From CAZIVE01 sp964542435 (GTDB lineage Bacteria; Bacteroidota; Bacteroidia; Bacteroidales; Tannerellaceae): a stretch of DNA of 62,312 bases. The stretch lies in the NCBI GenBank assembly GCA_964542435.1, contig CAZIVE010000002.1, forward strand, positions 1 to 62,312, read 5' to 3'. This document shows, one piece after another, positions 35,107 through 43,435 of this stretch (positions are counted from its first letter, which is position 1; each line of letters opens with the position of its first letter). Below the pieces are notes generated by a model. It searched no databases. It was given only the letters and a program-made list of their open reading frames with translations, and had not been told where the DNA came from. A program made the position numbers and the translations under genes.

Positions 35107-36671
35107 AGATGCAGATCTATGATTCGATCCTTCACGGCGCGATGGCGAAGGAGATGGCAAAGGAGAGAGAGGATTTCTACAGTTTTGCTTGCTATTTAGA
35201 GGAAGATCCAACGGATCTAAAGGAGACGGAGGAACTGATCCAAACGTTGTTGGGAAAAAGGAGGGTTATAGACTTCCGCGAGGAGCTGGATATGCCGATC
35301 GGAAATGTGAAGTACAAACGGGAATATACGCCGCGTACCCAGGTGAAATATGAGCCGGATGTGGAGGCTTTGATCGAGGGAGATGAAACCTTTGTCAGAT
35401 ACTATAAAGCGCTGTTCAGACTGGAGAATAGACGCATCAAAATGCTGCTCGATAAATACGCAAGCTTGGTGAAGGACGATATGATTACGAGAGCGGAAGT
35501 GATGGGGATTTTACAGAGAATCGTGGCCTTCGTAAAGGACGATGTATATATCTTAAAACTGAGTTTACATCCCGATCTTCAGATTGATGAACGGAGCAGT
35601 AAAGAGGAGAAGTTACAGTGTGAAAAGACTTATCTCACGTTGCAGATGCTGATGGTGTATCTTGTCAAACTCTACTACGAAATCGTGCTGATGTTCGATG
35701 TGATTAACGGATCCTATATCCTGCCGCAGGATATGCTGGAGATCATGGAAGGATATTTCCCCAAAAAGCTGGATTTGTCCCATTCGTTCCGTGTGGCTAT
35801 GGATATCCATTTCGCACAAAAAGAGCACATCGGATTTGACGGTAAGAGAAACGAATGGATCCAACAGATGCTGGTTCAGATCTACGATACCCTCGAAGAG
35901 GAGCCGTACAATGAGGTATTGAAAGAGGTTTCCATATCATTAGAAAACGACCTCTGGCATAGTATCTCAGGAGGTCCGATCAGGTGTGAAAAGGGTCGCA
36001 ACACAATGTGTTTCATCGCGGAATATCAGAGGATGAAAAGTGTGATTATGGAGAAGGTCAATGGGGTGCGTATGGTGGAGAACAAACTGATGGTTTTGGA
36101 GAACGAGAAAGACCTTCTGTTGTTCTTTCAAGATCACCCCGCAAAGTTGAAGAGTATTCCGCGAATGTTGATGGAATGGATTGACGCGCAGATAGAGCTG
36201 TATAAGAGTCGTTTTGTCGGGATTGCAAATTCTAAAGACGCGAGCGTCGTGGAAAAGACGAAGCCCACGAAAAGAGTGTTGAAAAGAGATGTGCGGTTCG
36301 ATCTGATGATGGCCCGAGACCGTCTCTCCTATCTGTCGGGATATAACCTCAACAAAGAGAAGATCATGCCGGAGGAAGATTACAAACGCATGATGGAGTA
36401 TGTGACCTATCTGATCGAGACGGGAAAAGTGCCGTATAATGTCGATAAACTGCCCAAAATAAAGCTTTCCAACAGCATGCTCATGCACACCTTTTATCTG
36501 CTCCATAAAGAGCTTTACACGATGCGTCCTACGCGCGTCGAATGGATCGATTTCCTGCAAACGGTTTTCGCTCAATTGTCGAACAGCAGCCTTATCAGTA
36601 TCCGCAAGAAATGGCAAATCGTCCCCAAATGCTACGAAGAAGACCTCCGAGAGATGCGGAAAGGGAGATGA
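35103..36671 (+). CDS. 522-residue protein of unknown function
   Basis: Not recognised with confidence. The protein looks mostly helical, has no signal peptide or membrane segment and no clear catalytic motif. Acidic N-terminal and basic C-terminal parts are visible. The last 65 residues (KLSNSMLMHTFYLLHKELY, then a helix, then SLISIRKKW) loosely resemble the C-terminus of RteC-type regulators of Bacteroides conjugative elements. I regard that as a weak hint only. It is preceded by a coupled 28-residue leader and followed by a 13-bp-stem hairpin. It lies in a repeat-rich accessory region next to a primase/helicase-like gene. A start at the ATG at 35109 is also possible. Confidence 0.75.
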   Translation: MKMQIYDSILHGAMAKEMAKEREDFYSFACYLEEDPTDLKETEELIQTLLGKRRVIDFREELDMPIGNVKYKREYTPRTQVKYEPDVEALIEGDETFVRYYKALFRLENRRIKMLLDKYASLVKDDMITRAEVMGILQRIVAFVKDDVYILKLSLHPDLQIDERSSKEEKLQCEKTYLTLQMLMVYLVKLYYEIVLMFDVINGSYILPQDMLEIMEGYFPKKLDLSHSFRVAMDIHFAQKEHIGFDGKRNEWIQQMLVQIYDTLEEEPYNEVLKEVSISLENDLWHSISGGPIRCEKGRNTMCFIAEYQRMKSVIMEKVNGVRMVENKLMVLENEKDLLLFFQDHPAKLKSIPRMLMEWIDAQIELYKSRFVGIANSKDASVVEKTKPTKRVLKRDVRFDLMMARDRLSYLSGYNLNKEKIMPEEDYKRMMEYVTYLIETGKVPYNVDKLPKIKLSNSMLMHTFYLLHKELYTMRPTRVEWIDFLQTVFAQLSNSSLISIRKKWQIVPKCYEEDLREMRKGR

Positions 36672-36678
36672 AAGAGAG

Positions 36679-36729
36679 AAAGTTTTACCCATTTTCCCAA
36701 CCCATTTTTTGTATTTTGGGTAAAACTTT
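36679..36729 (+). terminator. Long-stem hairpin after the 522-residue gene
   Basis: Perfect 13-bp arms AAAGTTTTACCCA / TGGGTAAAACTTT separated by 25 nt, starting 8 bp after the stop codon. A poly-T end is weak, but the position suggests a terminator or 3'-end stabiliser. Confidence 0.6.
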
Positions 36730-36825
36730 TGACCACGATGGTTAAATATTCATTGATTATCAATGTATTATGTGAAAAATAAATTCCTTTTTCCCATTTT
36801 CCCATTTTCCCACCCCCCCTTTTCA
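36717..36825 (+). repeat. About 110-bp element, left copy
   Basis: Runs from TGGGTAAAACTTTTGACC through the near-palindrome ATTGATTATCAAT (36752-36764) and GTGAAAAAT to repeated CCCATTTT units and a C-rich end. An imperfect inverted copy occurs at 40201-40318, on the other side of the VirE_N/DUF3987 gene. Confidence 0.65.
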
Positions 36826-36977
36826 AAATGAAAAAGTGAGAACATTAGCGAAACTCTATAATAATGAAATAAAAGCCTTGACGTGATTCATTTATAAACG
36901 ACTATAATAACCATAAAAATCTATGGAAATGGAACACAAAAAAAGGGAGGATAAGATAGATGGAAAATAATAAAAGT

Positions 36978-37227
36978 GAGCATCAGAGATGCGGCCCTCG
37001 TCGAAACCCCAGGCGTAATGAGCGGAGCGAATGGAACCTGGGGGGCAAATACACGCACATAATCAAGCTTCGGAGATGCGTCCCATCTGCCACGATGTTT
37101 CTTTTCTCTTGTGGGTGTTAGTCGGCATCTCCGATGCGCGATTATCCTTTGGCTTTCATACCCTAGGTTCCATTCGCTCCGCTCACTCCACCTAGGGTTT
37201 CGACGAGGACCGCTTCTACCGAAGCTC
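36978..37227. repeat. Composite inverted-repeat (REP-like) element, copy 2
   Basis: Arms of 67 bp at 36978-37044 and 37161-37227, roughly 85% alike in inverted orientation. Both contain CCTCGTCGAAACCC and TGAGCGGAGCGAATGGAACC. The middle (37066-37138) is an inverted copy of the element at 40446-40519. Several short hairpins of the form GCWTC-NNN-GAWGC occur inside. No reading frame of note. Confidence 0.8.
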
Positions 37228-37263
37228 AATAATGATTATAGATCTGATAAAACGCATTTAAAA

Positions 37264-39618
37264 CTATTTCTTTTGATACATTCCTCTTGATTCGTGACAC
37301 AAAAGATCCGATAAAAACATCTGCTTAATATAACGATCTGCAGAGGTACGAGCTATATTAAAACGAGAAGCTACTTCGATAGCCTCTTTTCTATTAAACC
37401 TCTGAGGCAACGCTTGGAAGAGTTGCTGTTTGCGACTGTGATCGGACGAGGAAATGATGCATTTCATATCGACTGAAGGCAGCGAATCAAAGACGAAGGC
37501 GGTGTGCTTCATGACGACCTCCGTGATGGACATGACGATGTCGAAATCGGCTTGCGTACAGATCAGATCCGTAGTGAGACGATGCTCGAAAAAGGCACGC
37601 ACCACAGAGAGCACCATGGCCAAACGGTACGTAATCAATGCCTGACGCTTGACAGAGGCGGTTATGTTGAATCCGAAGATACGTGCATATTCCGTCTGTA
37701 TCTTGCCGAAAAAGGCATTGAATTGCTGCTTCATGTGAGGCATCATCGTAAAGTTTATCGACGCTGCATTCTGTAAATATTTATACAGCTCATAAAACTG
37801 CAATCCGTACCGATAAAAGAGATCTTCCAAAGGCACCTGATCGTCGTTGGCAAAGACGTCGATCCACTCCAGTTTAGGTTCGAGATTATAGAACATAAAG
37901 CGACTGAACAGACCGTTCTCGGCATCGGGAATCAGATTGTTGATCTGCTGAGGCGTACCAGCCAATACAACCGATAAGATAGGTTTGACAATCTCGATAA
38001 ACTCACTGTCGGTCACACGGCTTTGCGCGATCTGTTCGTTCTGGAAAGTGCATCGGAAGAACTCCGAATAATTGCCGAAATCCGATTTGAACATGCGCGT
38101 AATCGTATCACCTTCCGTCTCGAACATCAGTCCGCAGCCGTTGTTGTCGTTCAGTACCTTGATAAAGGAGGAACTACTGCTGTTGGCAGGAATGAAAAAG
38201 GTCTTGGTGGGAGGCTCTAACAGCAGGTTATGATCCTCGGAATTTTCCTTCTTCCGAGTCTTTAAAGTGCTCTTATAGACCTTCCATTCCTCCTTCGAAG
38301 CCTGACGGAGTTCGTTGTGGATAGGCATCACCAACTGACGGCAGAAATCGAGCCTTCCTTTGCCGGACGCAGGAGGCGCAGTGACGAACAGGAAGAGATT
38401 GGGATAGACGCGATGACGGCAGTAGATGCCCGAAACGTTGGGCAACGCAGCCGAAAGGGTCGTCAAAGCCCCGAGAATCAACATGTCTGCATCCGCCTTC
38501 GAAAGAGACTGATCGGCTATTTTCCGAAAGAAAGGAGGCAGTTTGTCCACCACATCCTGCGAGAACGTAGGCAGCGCCAAAGGCTTCCCGACGATATCGC
38601 TTTCTTCGTTGGCAACGACCTTCACAGAAGACTTAGGCAACGCAGGGGCAGATTGATTCGCAAGCGATATACCCGCATTCTTCACCAGATAGAAGAAGGT
38701 GGAGACGCTGATATTGCCGTTGTGCGAAGCAAGGTACGACGTATATTTCTTATCGGTTTCCACCTCCGAATAATCGGCGTGTAACGAACTGAGACGATGG
38801 TAATAACTACGTCCCGATTCACCCAAACCGTCGGCCAAAGCGAAGCCTAAATCGCGCCATTCATCGTAGCTGGGAGCGATATCCACATGCATCAATTCCA
38901 CCTGCTGCGTAAGCTTCTCTATGGAGTCATTCAAATCGTCGTTTTCATACACTCTATGAACAGCGGAATGGACTTCGGATTTCACCGTTTTTTTCTTCTC
39001 CTCTATCCAATCATAGGGATTGAAAAATTTTGCCTGCTTGTTGCGATCAAATTCATGAATAACCGCATGAGGATCGTAAGGAAGATAGCAGGGACGCGAG
39101 AGATCCCGACCCGATTTATCCACCTCCAACTGATACCTTTTTTTCATGTATTCGACGATAGCCTGGAAGAAGATCGCGTGAGGCGCCAGCTTCAGATCGA
39201 TGGAGACAATCCATTTCAATCCGATGCCGGAAGGACTGACGAAAAGCAGGCGCGTCTCGATCTTTTCATCGTTCAGCAGCAGCTCTTTCACGCGGTTACA
39301 TTCCGCTTCGTCACCGAGATGATCGAAATCGATGCACAGCAGACCGGAATGTTCCACAAGCGCCTTGTCGTTGCGTGACGTGAAAACGCCCGAAAACGTA
39401 CAGTAATCGAAGTAATAACCCTTGTAATTCCGTGCCTCAGCAGGATCGGTCAGCTTTCGGAGCTGCGCCGTCTGATTCTGCGCGTCCGCGCCTATTATAT
39501 AATGGTAGGCATCGCGCAGCGTCATGATTTTCGCAGGATGCGTGTTGCGCACAGGTGCTTTGAAAAAGGAGAACTCAGGCTCCTGAATTTGCTGGATGGA
39601 AGATTGATTATCAGCCAT
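37264..39618 (-). CDS. VirE_N (BT4734-like) / DUF3987 protein, putative primase-helicase
   Basis: A 784-residue cytosolic protein. The N-terminal BT4734-like domain (about 60-210) contains LLCIDFDH and SPSGIGLKWIV, which look like the DxD and SxGxG(H/K) motifs of archaeo-eukaryotic-type primases. The DUF3987 part has a P-loop-like TAPPASGKG and a Walker B-like LMFETEGD. Together they suggest a primase-helicase, but the family has no assigned function. Such genes are scattered through Bacteroidota genomes, often in variable regions. The start at 39618 follows a GGAGGTGAG ribosome-binding site; a longer frame from 39660 is less likely. It overlaps a small upstream gene by 8 bp. Confidence 0.82.
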   Translation of the reverse strand: MADNQSSIQQIQEPEFSFFKAPVRNTHPAKIMTLRDAYHYIIGADAQNQTAQLRKLTDPAEARNYKGYYFDYCTFSGVFTSRNDKALVEHSGLLCIDFDHLGDEAECNRVKELLLNDEKIETRLLFVSPSGIGLKWIVSIDLKLAPHAIFFQAIVEYMKKRYQLEVDKSGRDLSRPCYLPYDPHAVIHEFDRNKQAKFFNPYDWIEEKKKTVKSEVHSAVHRVYENDDLNDSIEKLTQQVELMHVDIAPSYDEWRDLGFALADGLGESGRSYYHRLSSLHADYSEVETDKKYTSYLASHNGNISVSTFFYLVKNAGISLANQSAPALPKSSVKVVANEESDIVGKPLALPTFSQDVVDKLPPFFRKIADQSLSKADADMLILGALTTLSAALPNVSGIYCRHRVYPNLFLFVTAPPASGKGRLDFCRQLVMPIHNELRQASKEEWKVYKSTLKTRKKENSEDHNLLLEPPTKTFFIPANSSSSSFIKVLNDNNGCGLMFETEGDTITRMFKSDFGNYSEFFRCTFQNEQIAQSRVTDSEFIEIVKPILSVVLAGTPQQINNLIPDAENGLFSRFMFYNLEPKLEWIDVFANDDQVPLEDLFYRYGLQFYELYKYLQNAASINFTMMPHMKQQFNAFFGKIQTEYARIFGFNITASVKRQALITYRLAMVLSVVRAFFEHRLTTDLICTQADFDIVMSITEVVMKHTAFVFDSLPSVDMKCIISSSDHSRKQQLFQALPQRFNRKEAIEVASRFNIARTSADRYIKQMFLSDLLCHESRGMYQKK

Positions 39619-39838
39619 AGAACTCACCTCCTTCCTCCCTTTTGCGGACTCGGGTTTCACCGCCGTCCAGGCAGTGCGCTTGGATTTTCGACTTCATGAA
39701 CTCGGTCTGACGCAGCAGTTGTCCGACGCCTTCGCCGCTTATGCAGCTCTGAAGCATCACCTCGCTGATCGACTCTACTTTGCCACTTCTACCGTTCGTG
39801 GCGCATCCCGAAGGATGCCGTTTTTCTATTAAACACAT
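39611..39838 (-). CDS. 75-residue protein of unknown function
   Basis: A small frame starting MCLIEKRHPSGC and continuing with a helical stretch (VESISEVMLQS, LLRQTEFMKSKIQ). No family recognised. It is placed between a -7 box (39922-39929) and the VirE_N/DUF3987 gene, and overlaps that gene by 8 bp, so cotranslation is likely. The start at 39838 is chosen because a longer frame would begin upstream of the promoter. Confidence 0.6.
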   Translation of the reverse strand: MCLIEKRHPSGCATNGRSGKVESISEVMLQSCISGEGVGQLLRQTEFMKSKIQAHCLDGGETRVRKREEGGEFYG

Positions 39839-39921
39839 AATTTTAAAAGATTTGGGCGGTTGGATGCAGACGTTGCCCTTCCGTAATGAATCTGCACCGT
39901 TTTCAACTACTGAAAACAATG

Positions 39922-39929
39922 CAAAATTA
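39922..39929 (-). promoter_or_regulatory. -7 promoter element of the small gene/VirE_N operon
   Basis: TAATTTTG followed by C on the minus strand, 84 bp before the start at 39838. Confidence 0.55.
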
Positions 39930-39943
39930 CAGCGAAAACAGAG

Positions 39944-39971
39944 GGTGATAACAAGGTGATAACTTGTCACC
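39944..39971. promoter_or_regulatory. Operator-like GGTGATAAC boxes
   Basis: Two direct GGTGATAAC copies at 39944 and 39955, exactly 11 bp apart, and an inverted TTGTCACC at 39964-39971. They lie just upstream of the -7 box of the small gene/VirE_N operon. Related GGTGATAAA and GGTGACAAA boxes, again 11 bp apart, occur at 40352 and 40363. Confidence 0.5.
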
Positions 39972-40090
39972 GCTTTTTGTTTTATCTCCTCTTTTAATAC
40001 GTTATATATCAATACATTACAAGCAGAAAAAGAAAAACGGTGATTTGAGATTTATTTTTCAGTAACTAATCTCCTTTTTTCACTAAAAAA

Positions 40091-40150
40091 ATAACCAAAT
40101 AAGACCAAACTATGCCATAAGATGCCATTAGCGTCCATTACGCGCCATAA
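40091..40150 (+). repeat. Iteron-like array with 10-bp period
   Basis: Six consecutive 10-bp units with the pattern NNNRCCAWWN: ACCAAAT, ACCAAAC, GCCATAA, GCCATTA, TCCATTA and GCCATAA fall at the same place in each block. The same helix face would be presented six times. It follows an A/T-rich stretch and lies upstream of the primase/helicase-like operon. Confidence 0.6.
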
Positions 40151-40200
40151 GCAAAATAAAAGGTGCCAAAACATCTCCTTTTCCTCTCCATTTTTGCATG

Positions 40201-40318
40201 AAAAAAAGGAGGGGGTGAGAAAATGAGAAAATGAGAAAATGGGAATAATTTTTCACAACACATATTGATTATCAATATAAATACGCGATTTTCCCCGAAA
40301 AAGTTTTTCTCACCGCTG
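40201..40318 (-). repeat. About 110-bp element, right (inverted) copy
   Basis: On the minus strand it reads GAAAAACTTTTTCGG, then TTGATAATCAAT, GTTGTGAAAAATTATTCCC and repeated ATTTTCTC units ending CACCCCCTCC. The order matches the left copy at 36717-36825. Confidence 0.65.
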
Positions 40319-40445
40319 ACAATTTGAGTGAGAAAATGAGAAAATGAGGAGGGTGATAAAGAGGTGACAAAGGAGATTGGAGAGGGTGATGAGCGTGAAA
40401 AAAGAGAGAAAAGAGGCGAAAAAGGTGAAATTGCCAACTACAAGT

Positions 40446-40519
40446 GAGCATCGGAGATGCCGCCTACCCTCTGCAAGAGAAAGAAACAGCGTGGCAGATA
40501 GGTCGCTTCTTCGAAGCTC
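40446..40519 (+). repeat. REP-like element, copy 3
   Basis: A 74-bp element from GAGCATC-GGA-GATGC to GCTTC-TTC-GAAGCTC, both ends forming short hairpins. The centre with AAGAGAAAGAAACAGCGTGG matches, in reverse, the middle of copy 2 (37066-37138). It is followed at 40542-40600 by inverted CACTACGT / ACGTAGTG arms around a doubled GTTCCATTCGCTAC. Confidence 0.75.
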
Positions 40520-40788
40520 TATTCTCTTTTTGCATCTTTACACTACGTTCCATTCGCTACGTTCCATTCGCTACGCTCCTTCCACGTAGTGCTTCTACAA
40601 ATGACGCCGATTCTCGGCTTAAAACCAATCTCACTACTTTGTATTTCACTCGACTTGCACTACTTTGACGCCTTGCGTCATCCAAGATAGGCTGCGCCTC
40701 GGCATAAAAAATGAACGAATTCATTTTATTCTGCACTCGACTTGCACTACTTTGACGCCTTGCGTCATCCAAGATAGGCTGCGCCTCG

Positions 40789-40888
40789 NNNNNNNNNNNN
40801 NNNNNNNNNNNNNNNNNNNNNNNNNNNNNNNNNNNNNNNNNNNNNNNNNNNNNNNNNNNNNNNNNNNNNNNNNNNNNNNNNNNNNNNN
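40789..40888. other. Scaffold gap of 100 N
   Basis: Exactly 100 unknown bases inside a tandem repeat, most likely a placeholder where the assembler could not resolve the repeat. True length is unknown. Confidence 0.98.
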
Positions 40889-40941
40889 CGCCTCGGCATA
40901 AAAAATGAACGAATTCATTTTATTCTGCACTCGACTTGCAC

Positions 40942-40949
40942 TATCTTTG
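40942..40949 (+). promoter_or_regulatory. -7 promoter element of the antiporter
   Basis: TATCTTTG followed by CC, 17 bp before the ATG. It lies in the last unit of the 87-bp repeat. The equivalent site in the other units reads CTACTTTGA, one base short of the consensus. Confidence 0.65.
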
Positions 40950-40966
40950 CCCTAAAATCAACAGAG

Positions 40967-43261
40967 ATGAAGAAGGGGACAAGAGATAGTACATTTTATC
41001 TGCTGATGATCGTTGTGTTTGTGGTGCTGATGTACCTGCTGATCAAGGCGGGAGAAGGCATCCGGAGCGACGCGGCGGTCAATGTGGCAAGCAGTTCCTG
41101 GAACACGTCAGAGGCTTTTACAGACTTTGGCGGTATGATGTTCGCACATGTCCGCTCAACGGTGGGCATCCTGCTGCTGCAAATCATCGTCATCCTACTG
41201 GCTTGCAGACTCTTCGGATGGCTCTTCCGAAAATTGGGACAACCGACGGTCGTGGGCGAAATCATCGCGGGCATCGTGCTCGGTCCTTCGTTCCTCGGCT
41301 CTGCTTTTCCCTCGACTTCGGCCTTCCTCTTCCCCTCCGATTCATTGAACAACATCACCATCATCAGCGAATTCGGACTGATCCTCTTTATGTTCGCCAT
41401 CGGTATGGAGCTGGATATCACCGAAGTGCGGCGCAAACTCAAGGAGACGATCGTCATCAGTCACACCAGCATGTTCGTGACCTTCCTCTTCGGCATGATC
41501 GCCGCACTCATCGCCTATAAAAGCTATGCTTCCGAAGGCACGCCGTTCATCTCGTTTGCGCTGTTCATCGGTATTGCCATGAGTATCACTGCGTTGCCTG
41601 TGCTGGCGCGCATCATACAGGAGAAACGTTTCACGCACACGCATCTCGGCACGCTCTCGTTGGCCTGCGCTGCCAGCGAAGATGTCACAGCCTGGTGTCT
41701 GCTCGCGGTGGTCATCTCCATCGCACAAGCCGGCTCGATCCTCAGCGCCCTCATCAACATTGCCTTCTCGCTGCTTTACATGGTTTTCATGTACTCGGCT
41801 GTCCGTCCGTTCCTTCGCATGGTGGGCGACGTCTATCATAATAAAGAGGTGATCAACAAAGCGCTCGTGGCGTTTATCTTCCTGCTGCTCGTCGCTTCAT
41901 GCTACGTCACGGAACTGTTTGGCCTGCACGCGCTGTTCGGCGCTTTCTTCGCCGGCGTGGTGATGCCTTCGAACCTGAAATTCAGAAAGATCATGATCGA
42001 TAAGGTGGAAGATGTCTCGGTGGCGCTGTTTCTGCCGCTGTTCTTCGCCTCGACCGGCTTGCGCACGCAGATCGGACTGCTCGACACACCCGACGCGTGG
42101 AGCATGTGCCTGCTGTTTATCATCCTCGCCGTCATTGGAATGATGGGCGGAACGACCGGCGCTGCCCGTTTCACCGGTGAAAGCTGGAAAGACAGCCTTT
42201 GCCTCGGTGCTTTCATGAACACGCGCGGACTGATGGAACTGGTGGTGCTGACCATCGGTTACGACATGAAAATCCTGCCGCCCACGATCTTCGCCATCAT
42301 GGTGATCATGACCATCGTCACAACGCTGATGACCACGCCGCTCGTCTCGCTCATCCATTGGCTCTATCGCAAACACGAGGACAACGAGATGATTCTCAGG
42401 CAGGCACACGCGGAAGGCATCTACAAAGTACTGCTTTCATTCGGTCGCGCAGGCAACGGACAGATCATGCTCGACGTGGCGCACCAGCTCTTCTCGCGTA
42501 AGGACGACAAACTGAAAATCACCGCATTGCATCTCACCGTCGGCACCGACGTCAATCCGCTTCACACGGACAAATTCGAAGAGGTGAGCTTCGGTCCGGT
42601 GCTTTACGGCGCCAAGAAACTCGGTCTGCACATCGACACGCGCTACGAAGTGTGTGACAACGCCAGCGCCTACATCTGCGACATCGTCAACCAGGAGAAC
42701 TACGATTTTCTGTTGGTCGGCTCGGGCATCACGCTGAGCGACGCGCAGAGCGACATCAACGCCACGAGCTACAACGAACATCACAGCGGCTTCTTCAACC
42801 GTTTCCACTCCACGCATCCTTGGTTTTATCCCGCCTCGCTGTTGAAAGACAAGACGCGCGAGTTCATCATGCAAAGCAATTGTCCCGTTGGCGTCTTCGT
42901 CAACCGCGACTTCGTCAGAGCGACACATATCCTGATGATCATCGCCTCCACCGACGATCTCTTCCTGATAGGCTACGCGCTCACGATGCAGCGCTGCACG
43001 CACGGACAGATCTCGCTGCTCGACATCCGCACCGACCGCAACGTTTCCGATCCGCGTCTCACCACATTCCCGAACGAGTACAACACGATCCTCGCCGAAC
43101 ACAGTCTGACGCCCGAGACCTTCACGCTCAACGAATACGACTTCCTTTTCATCAGCTACGCCACCTGGAACGTTGTCTCCGAGCAAGCCAAGGAAGCCCT
43201 TCAATCCATGCCCTCCACGCTGATCCTGTCGAATGGCAAAAGAGGAAACTTGGAAAAATGA
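40967..43261 (+). CDS. Cation:proton antiporter (CPA2 family)
   Basis: A 764-residue inner-membrane protein. After an N-terminal membrane segment, a Na_H_Exchanger domain runs over about residues 60-465 with roughly 12 membrane segments, including GQPTVVGEIIAGIVLGPSFLG and FGLHALFGAFFAGVVMP. A cytosolic C-terminal part of about 300 residues resembles universal-stress-protein folds (YKVLLSFGRAGNGQIMLDVAHQLF). Such proteins exchange Na+ or K+ for protons; ion choice is not evident. Single gene with a very short leader. Confidence 0.9.
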   Translation: MKKGTRDSTFYLLMIVVFVVLMYLLIKAGEGIRSDAAVNVASSSWNTSEAFTDFGGMMFAHVRSTVGILLLQIIVILLACRLFGWLFRKLGQPTVVGEIIAGIVLGPSFLGSAFPSTSAFLFPSDSLNNITIISEFGLILFMFAIGMELDITEVRRKLKETIVISHTSMFVTFLFGMIAALIAYKSYASEGTPFISFALFIGIAMSITALPVLARIIQEKRFTHTHLGTLSLACAASEDVTAWCLLAVVISIAQAGSILSALINIAFSLLYMVFMYSAVRPFLRMVGDVYHNKEVINKALVAFIFLLLVASCYVTELFGLHALFGAFFAGVVMPSNLKFRKIMIDKVEDVSVALFLPLFFASTGLRTQIGLLDTPDAWSMCLLFIILAVIGMMGGTTGAARFTGESWKDSLCLGAFMNTRGLMELVVLTIGYDMKILPPTIFAIMVIMTIVTTLMTTPLVSLIHWLYRKHEDNEMILRQAHAEGIYKVLLSFGRAGNGQIMLDVAHQLFSRKDDKLKITALHLTVGTDVNPLHTDKFEEVSFGPVLYGAKKLGLHIDTRYEVCDNASAYICDIVNQENYDFLLVGSGITLSDAQSDINATSYNEHHSGFFNRFHSTHPWFYPASLLKDKTREFIMQSNCPVGVFVNRDFVRATHILMIIASTDDLFLIGYALTMQRCTHGQISLLDIRTDRNVSDPRLTTFPNEYNTILAEHSLTPETFTLNEYDFLFISYATWNVVSEQAKEALQSMPSTLILSNGKRGNLEK

Positions 43262-43435
43262 AGAAAAAAGGAGTGTATTTGCAATGATGTGTTCCTCGTC
43301 GCTACAAGGTGGCAAGGCTGCGCCATGCAGTGATTCGCCAAGGCCGACGGTTGTTTTGTTGCGGCGTTTGGATGCGGGCAACAAGGCAAACCCAATTTCG
43401 GACGGGCAAACCCTTTTCCTACAAAATGATGCATA
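43262..43435. other. Intergenic stretch before the higB remnant
   Basis: 174 bp between the antiporter stop and the toxin fragment. No gene, promoter match or clear repeat was seen. Confidence 0.5.

Larger units (their letters stand above)
36672..37263. other. 592-bp intergenic region
   Basis: Holds no gene that can be supported. It contains in order the hairpin after the 522-residue gene, the left copy of the roughly 110-bp element and REP-like copy 2, and it separates two genes that converge. Confidence 0.6.
40649..40951 (+). repeat. 87-bp tandem repeat interrupted by the gap
   Basis: A unit starting CTCGACTTGCACTACTTTG at 40649 starts again at 40736 (87 bp). After the gap the sequence resumes inside a unit, and a last unit start occurs at 40930. 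Each unit contains hairpins (GACGC-CTT-GCGTC, AGGC-TGC-GCCT) and a GAATTC palindrome. Copy number is hidden by the gap. Confidence 0.85.
39839..40966. other. 1.1-kb gene-free region
   Basis: No supported gene. From left to right it contains the promoter and operator-like boxes of the VirE_N operon, an A/T-rich stretch, a 10-bp-period array (40091-40150), the right copy of the roughly 110-bp element, a second group of GGTGATAA-like boxes, REP-like copy 3, an 87-bp tandem repeat with the scaffold gap, and the antiporter promoter. Confidence 0.7.

Noticed and set aside
40138..40437. 99-codon minus-strand frame of Ser/Phe/Pro composition
   Set aside because: It is the translation of the C/T-rich repeat and iteron-like DNA, starts with TTG and has no family match.
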